Part shown: piece by piece, positions 59,043 through 64,000 of the stretch
How positions within the stretch are numbered: the stretch's first letter is position 1
Layout of the letters: each line of letters opens with the position of its first letter
Origin: Casuarina equisetifolia
Lineage: Eukaryota; Streptophyta; Magnoliopsida; Fagales; Casuarinaceae
DNA: 64,000 nt
Direction: 5' to 3'
NCBI GenBank assembly: GCA_028551475.1
Contig: CM052362.1
Coordinates: 6,075,354-6,139,353, forward strand
Notes under the pieces: model-generated
Databases searched by the model: none
The model's input: only the letters and a program-made list of their open reading frames with translations
What the model was told of the DNA's origin: nothing
Program-made: the position numbers and the translations under genes

Positions 59043-59731
59043 AAGTACTCATAAGAAAACATGCTAAGTAAGAATGCATAGTGATGCAATCTACAAGAGT
59101 AGAGGAGAAAAAGGCTAAGGCAAGAATGAGAAAAAAAAGGGAAACTGACTAGGGAAAGAGGAATTGCTAATCAAGTTAAGGTGGATAAGCAAACTAATGA
59201 TGTCTTAATTGAGTAGATTCATGATGTCCATCATTGTCTTGAGTTGGAAAATAAACTTCTTCGTTCAAAAGTGAGGAGAAAGATGATAACTAGAAATGTC
59301 AAGGATCAAAATATACATCTTGGTGTTAGAATGAAGCCTCCAAACAAAGAGGTGGTGGTTCACAAAACTAGAGCCTAACATTCTGCAAATGCTAAAATCA
59401 CCAACTCTTCACTATTGGATCATGATTTTGATGATGTCGAAATTGCTCACTTGTGAATTCTCTTAATGTAGGACTAATGACTCTTTATCAAATTTTGAAG
59501 GTGGCACTGTTAATTGTGATATGGATTATTTTCCAATGTCCTTTTTAGGACGAAAAACCATGTTTGAGGGTGTGTAAGTTAGGTTTAGTTTACATGTTGT
59601 TCTATGGGCCTATATTTCCCCTTTTTGAAAACATGTCATTTGTCATTTTTGTAAAGTTTGGTGTTTTCATTAACCTTGTCTTTTAAATTGGATAAATGGG
59701 GTTTTACCCCGTTTTATAAAAAAAAAAAAAG

Positions 59732-61330
59732 AAATAATGAGCTTAAAGTAAATTTGAGAGAGATTTAGAGAGTACAATCTACATGAATATATATGGTTCG
59801 GTCCAATAACACTTTGGTCCCTACGTCTGCTTCCCTTAACCTAAACGGTTTAGTAGGCCTTGCACTATTGAGGGGAAAAATTAAAACTTGAAGCATACCG
59901 AGATTTCAAGAACTGTGAGAGTTGGCTTCGCCTTTCTTTGTACGTAGAGAGAGTATTTGAAAACTTTGAACATACTTGCTTGGAAAATACTTAAGACACA
60001 TAAAAAAATAGCCGTTGTGTCTTACATATTGGGTCGGATCGGCGCTGAGGACATCCTGTCGCTAGTGTTAGATTTTTTTCCCTCTTTTCCGCTAGCAGGA
60101 TAGGCGATCGCTAGAGTTTGTCAACCTTTCTTCAAATGTTTGAAATCGCGCTGAGAAATGGCGTCAAACGACTGGCGGTATTCGGCGTGCTTTAAGTGGA
60201 ACGATGTCATGCTTGGGCTGTATAGAAATAACGACGTTTAGACATGTCATTTTGAACAAGATGTATAAGGCAGCTGCAGATTCCTGCATTCTCACTGACA
60301 TGTATAACATTAAAAACGCATAAAATACACTGAGGCTTCACATATTTTTCTGCATACACTCCCGTCCTCAAGTATATAAATCATAGGAATAAACCCCATT
60401 TATTTGATCAGATATTAAACTATACAGAATACGTTTTCTGAGCCAGTTTGAAGCATTAGGTGTGTTTCAAGTAAATTCAGTATCTTAAAGACTTAGGGGA
60501 GCATTAAAAATGTACATGTAAGAAAATAGCTATTTTAATTTGCTATTATTTTTCTCTTTAGTAAAAACAGCGTGAAGTGTCTCCCAAATTGTTTAAATCA
60601 TCCTTGAAATTTGTCTTTAAAATTAAACACATGGCCCTTTCTAACAAACCAGATTTAGAAGAGAAATGAGCTTTCTTAACATAATATTAAAACCTATATT
60701 TTAAGTGAGGCACCTCTCTGCTCATAGATTAGGTATGTTTCCCACTTTTGGATTAAACCTTAAAGGCAGAGATATAACATGTTGCTGCAAATTATATTCA
60801 AATAGCAATTTTAATTACGGTAATATATGATCATTGTTATGAAAAGGCTAGTAATCTTTTAATTTGTTGGTCTAAGGAACATATAGCTTCTGATCCTATA
60901 AGACTTGCATCTTGCTACGTGCGAGAAACACCAACAATTTAATGTAAGGTGCTTTTTCTTGGTTTGAGTTGAAATCGATGGTTTTGGTTCAGGTTTACAT
61001 TTAGGTGGTTTTTTTTGGGGAATAATGGATTTAGTTCAGCATCTAAGGGACACTGTGAAAGAAAACAAGGTCGGAGAAGGTGACCAGAATTTTGTGAAAT
61101 TCCGGCGAGATAGACAAACCCTAATGTGCGATTTCGTGAGAATTTTCCCGATGATTTTAGTCACAAAACAATTACAATATATATGATGCTTTACATCATT
61201 TACAGAATCGAAAAACATTTACAAATAGATATAAATCATATTTGCTAAATTTGGAAAGAAATCGCAGGTGAAGCGGGTCACGGTGCGGGTCGAGTGATCC
61301 AATCGGGCGTCCAGGTCTGGAGCATTTAGA
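59732..61330. other. intergenic DNA with old repeat sequence
   Basis: No gene. The part at 59,740-60,420 looks like LTR or internal retroelement sequence with GC-richer patches (60,030-60,230), but I cannot assign a family. At about 60,650-60,780 a copy of the dispersed unit seen in the SCPL spacers recurs ('gaaatgagctttcttaacataatattaa'). Confidence 0.5.
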
Positions 61331-61333
61331 GCT

Positions 61334-61386
61334 GATGTGGCACGACTGGTGATGTGGCACAGACAGGTGATGTGGCACAGACAGGT
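61334..61386 (+). repeat. short tandem repeat, three 17-18-bp units
   Basis: Three consecutive units of the form GATGTGGCAC(A)GACxGGT at 61,334-61,350, 61,351-61,368 and 61,369-61,386; the last two are identical. Confidence 0.9.
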
Positions 61387-61639
61387 GGCGTGGAGTCCTT
61401 TAACACACTGAAACCTCAAGCATCAAAGGGATGCAAGAACCTGAAATCCATTCACATAGCAGCTGCTTTCTTCGTTACACCATGGCAGGAAATATATGCA
61501 GGAACTGGAACTCTCCCGATGTGCAGAACGGGAAGCTTCCAGATACACCTAACGGGGCTTTGTCTCCTTGTAAAAAATTGGGCTTCAAGTCCTCTCATCA
61601 ATAACCAGCCCATACATGTCCTTGACCAACAAAATGGCC

Positions 61640-62370
61640 CGTTACATTTAAAATCTTTGAGCAGGAACTTGTTGGACATTTTCCATAGAGATTTTCCAAA
61701 TCTGCTAACCTTTGTTTTTAACCACACGAATTGTGAGTAACAATACATTATTCCCAGGCGTAGGAACGACAGCAAAGATGATAAATTATGGGGAATTAGT
61801 TGAAAAATTGTTCCAAGAGACTAATGTTGGGAATCCAGAGAACCATCCAACACCTCTCCATGGTTTTAGCTTCTTTCCGGCTTGTATTGGGCCTTTTTCT
61901 AATGGCTCTCAGGTGAAGCTAACATGGCTGGCTACATACAAGTATAGCCAAATCAAGATGAGACGGGACGGACGGTCAAAGGCCACAGCGGGACTACGAT
62001 AGGAGAGGGCCTGCCCTCGCTAGCTAACATAGAAAGAGATTCCGGGACAGCAATGGCAATTACAACAAGACCACTTCGTAAAAAAAACTTACAATTTGGT
62101 TGACCCATCAGAATTTAACACCATTGGAATTCCTAAAAATGGATGGACTGCAATAGGATTCAAAGTTAATAACGCTAGTACTCTCTATTTTGTTGTTACC
62201 TTTATTTTTTCTGTTTTGACTTTGTTCACGGGTTGTCAGTAACATGGCATATCTCTAAAGTTTGGTTTATGCACTGCCACTTGCAAAGGCATGCGAGTCG
62301 GTGTGGACCCGATGCTCACGTGAAGAATGGCCCTACCAAGGTATTAGGGAATGATGCCCCTGAAAGTTAA
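61640..62370 (+). pseudogene. laccase (multicopper oxidase) pseudogene, 3' end
   Basis: The plus strand carries pieces of the C-terminal cupredoxin domain of a plant laccase, in order. They are DFPNLLTFVFNHTN (near 61,690), KMINYGELVEKLFQETN (near 61,776), ENHPTPLHGFSFF (near 61,840), YNLVDPSEFNTIGIPKNGW (near 62,090) and, after an intron-like gap, KVWFMHCHLQRHASR (near 62,258), then VKNGPTK and a stop at 62,368-62,370. In working laccases HPxHLHG and HCHLxxH bind the type 2/3 copper cluster. Here the second histidine of HPxHLHG is proline, the frame shifts several times, and about 130-140 extra bases (near 61,900-62,035) split the domain. The final intron has an AG acceptor (ttgtcag), but the exon after it is out of frame at its start. 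Laccases polymerise lignin monomers in the cell wall; this copy is dead. Upstream exons are not recognised. Confidence 0.75.
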
Positions 62371-62930
62371 TTTGAACCTTTTACTGTGCAGCTAGATCAT
62401 AGATCACTAGTTAATGTAATCATCTGTGTAAACATTTTGTCCATTGGACAAAGTGCTGTAGTCTTTTCTCCTGCGATGCAGATTATGTATACTTGCTAAG
62501 TTTTTCTTCTTCTCCATTCTTGATTGTCTCGATGTATGGCAAACATGAGCTTAATAAAATTGCAATTTAGCAATTCTCATGAATGTTCATCGTATCTGAG
62601 CCTGATTTTGATCCCGTTTCTTGATTATTTCTTCTGCAACCTTTGTTTGTCATCCATAGATACTGTTGTTTTGTATTTAAAAAAGGCCAAAGCCTCAATT
62701 TATTGAACAGGTAAACAAACGGGGCAAGGCATAGACAATAACCGTACATATCCCTAGCAAAAGGGATAAAGGATATACTGAACCCGCATGAGGAAAATAG
62801 AATGATCTAAGATTATACATAGATCTTGAAATACAACCTAGAGTCTTAAGCAAACTACTACATTATGTTAATTCTTCTTCATTAGAATTTCCATATGGAA
62901 GGATTATGCAAGTGACCTTTGCAGGCATGA
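62371..62930. other. intergenic DNA downstream of the laccase remnant
   Basis: No gene. Probably former 3' flank of the laccase copy up to about 62,640. A stretch near 62,680-62,760 reads on the minus strand like an element 3' end ('ctgttcaataaattgag'), but I could not classify it. Confidence 0.45.
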
Positions 62931-63450
62931 TAAGGTGTTCTTGAACAAATGCACATTTGGCCTTTGTCTTACACTTTGCCACTTTTTTAGGGAACATAGT
63001 GAACAACCTTGTGAACCTTTGTATCTTCGCCCCAATGAACAAATTGGAATTATGACATCATTGGAAAAACTCATTGGAGTCAAACATTTCACAAGGTGGA
63101 GCAAGAACATGAATATAGCACTTTTGGTAAAGAACAAATACGCGATTATAGATGGATACGTGGCACAACTTGATTGACAATTCCTTTATTTTGAGCAATG
63201 AGAACGTTGCAATGGCATGATTGTTTCCTTTTCACTCACTTTGTTATCACTAGAGATTTGCAAGAGCTTTATTTACTCAGCCAATGCAAAACAAGTCTAG
63301 AATAACTTGCAAGACAAATTTTAGAGGGTTGGCAATAAGGATATCATTAGTATTAAGCAAGATTTGGCCTTCACTGTGTAACATGGAGTCTATCACAGAC
63401 CAAGCCTCCTTTCCCAAAAGGCCAACCTAAAAGATGGAGTCACCTATTTG
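62931..63450 (+). mobile_element. Ty1-copia gag fossil
   Basis: The plus strand contains the copia-type gag N-terminal pattern (LIGVKHFTRWSKNMNIALL, then KNKYAIIDGYV), followed by further gag-like sequence to about 63,350. No LTRs or pol regions were found nearby. It is broken, with several breaks, and is a partial old copy unrelated in detail to the element at 48.2-53.4 kb. Confidence 0.65.
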
Positions 63451-64000
63451 CTTTTAAGGCCCCCATTTCCTAATCATTTTCCAAATAGTCAATGGGTACA
63501 TTTTCTGGCTTGAGAGACTTTAGAATCAGCTCGATGTTTATGTTGTTATTTGTTACCCATGCCTCATTGGCATCCCTTCATTTTGGTGCTTCTAGGAAGA
63601 GGGCAAAAGTCAAATTTTTGGTTAGGCTTGATGATGCCTACAATATTGCACGATCTCAAATCCAAAACACTTGACCCCTCCCTTCTTGGACACCATTTCT
63701 ACGGTCCATGATAGGAAAATAGCCAAAAAGTGACTAAAGATACAGCCTACGGTGACTCTTATGATTTTCATCCTTCATTTTAAGGCCTTTGTGGGGGAAG
63801 ATGACTAAAATATTGTTGTTTCAGTCAGGAGATGGGTTTGTCTTCTATTAGTTAGATAATCCATTATTCTTGTCAACGAATGTTGCAGCAAAAGCAACCA
63901 AAATGACCTAGCAACAAAATGGGCAAAATGGCGTGGGAATTTGTGGCCATTATGGAAAAAAAAAAAAGACACAATATTGTTGAGTGTTTTATGTTAATTA
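63451..64000. other. window end, no gene recognised
   Basis: Probably continuation of the same old retroelement sequence, but I cannot identify domains. A 60-codon plus-strand frame at 63,492-63,674 matches nothing I know. Confidence 0.4.

Larger units (their letters stand above)
56880..59731 (+). mobile_element. LINE-like ORF1 (DUF4283-type) remnant with A-tail
   Basis: Around 57,320-57,540 the plus strand encodes QQAAMWLRLPGLPLTFYNP, then LYLKGICNSLGCFLRAN, then SRFCVEIDLFQ. This is the pattern of the DUF4283 domain found in ORF1 of plant L1-type LINEs (VWxRLPGLP...IGxxxGxxxxxD...RFARVCVEIDL). Before it lies a proline-rich part (PPPIPPVPPSPKEP, near 56,980). After it lie degenerate coding-like stretches to about 59,460 and a final tail ending in a run of 12 A at 59,718-59,730. 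Several stops and frame changes break it. No endonuclease or reverse transcriptase region is visible, so it is either an internally deleted LINE or a decayed host gene with this domain. The exact left end is uncertain and no target duplication was found. A plastid atpF piece lies inside it. Confidence 0.6.

Noticed and set aside
1-64000. CRISPR arrays, operons, bacterial promoters or ribosome binding sites
   Set aside because: The window is plant nuclear DNA; short direct repeats seen here are microsatellites, LTRs or local duplications without spacer structure.
1-64000. tRNA, rRNA or other structured RNA genes
   Set aside because: No cloverleaf-compatible A and B box pair or rRNA motif was noticed by eye; the only structured RNA relic is the plastid group II domain V at 58,652-58,685.

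Overview
This is an AT-rich, repeat-rich stretch of a flowering-plant nuclear genome. The evidence is GT-AG introns, a 14-exon serine carboxypeptidase-like (SCPL) gene, a plant carboxylesterase, remnants of polygalacturonase and laccase genes, plastid DNA insertions, and LTR elements primed by initiator-tRNA-Met-like sites. A woody eudicot such as grapevine would fit, but that is an inference from gene style and not something I could test.

Layout, left to right. At 2.7-6.9 kb lies the 3' end of a broken polygalacturonase gene (minus strand); its last intron is blown open by a 3.8-kb non-coding LTR element with a perfect 5-bp target duplication. From about 8.55 to 27.83 kb (block A) and 29.07 to 42.82 kb (block B) the same segment is present twice in direct orientation. 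Each block carries, in order, a small plastid rpoC1 insertion, a 3' fragment of an SCPL gene, a repeat-rich spacer and a full-length 14-exon SCPL gene on the minus strand. Block A also has a 2.9-kb stretch with the intact, intronless carboxylesterase gene (9632-10591) and a 3.2-kb cluster of copia fossils. Block B lacks both but carries a solo LTR that block A lacks. A third, decayed 3' copy (block C, 44.39-46.44 kb) has been hit by two insertions, one of them a miniature LTR element (TRIM).

The right third holds a broken Ty1-copia element with both LTRs (48.2-53.4 kb), candidate exons of an unrecognised minus-strand gene (53.5-54.8 kb), a small retroposed insertion with 14-bp target duplications, a LINE-like ORF1 (DUF4283-type) remnant with a plastid atpF insertion in it and an A-tail at its end (56.9-59.73 kb), the 3' end of a laccase pseudogene (61.6-62.4 kb) and a copia gag fossil (about 63 kb).

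Only two genes look intact: the carboxylesterase and the block B SCPL gene. The block A SCPL gene has all 14 exons, but a 1-bp deletion in exon 12 removes the catalytic histidine from the reading frame. The 3' ends of the A and B SCPL genes are almost identical over about 1.4 kb while their flanks have diverged visibly, which points to gene conversion (or an assembly effect). I found no new biological system; the most informative signals are the history of this SCPL array, the duplicated exon-11 splice junction, and the two plastid insertions.
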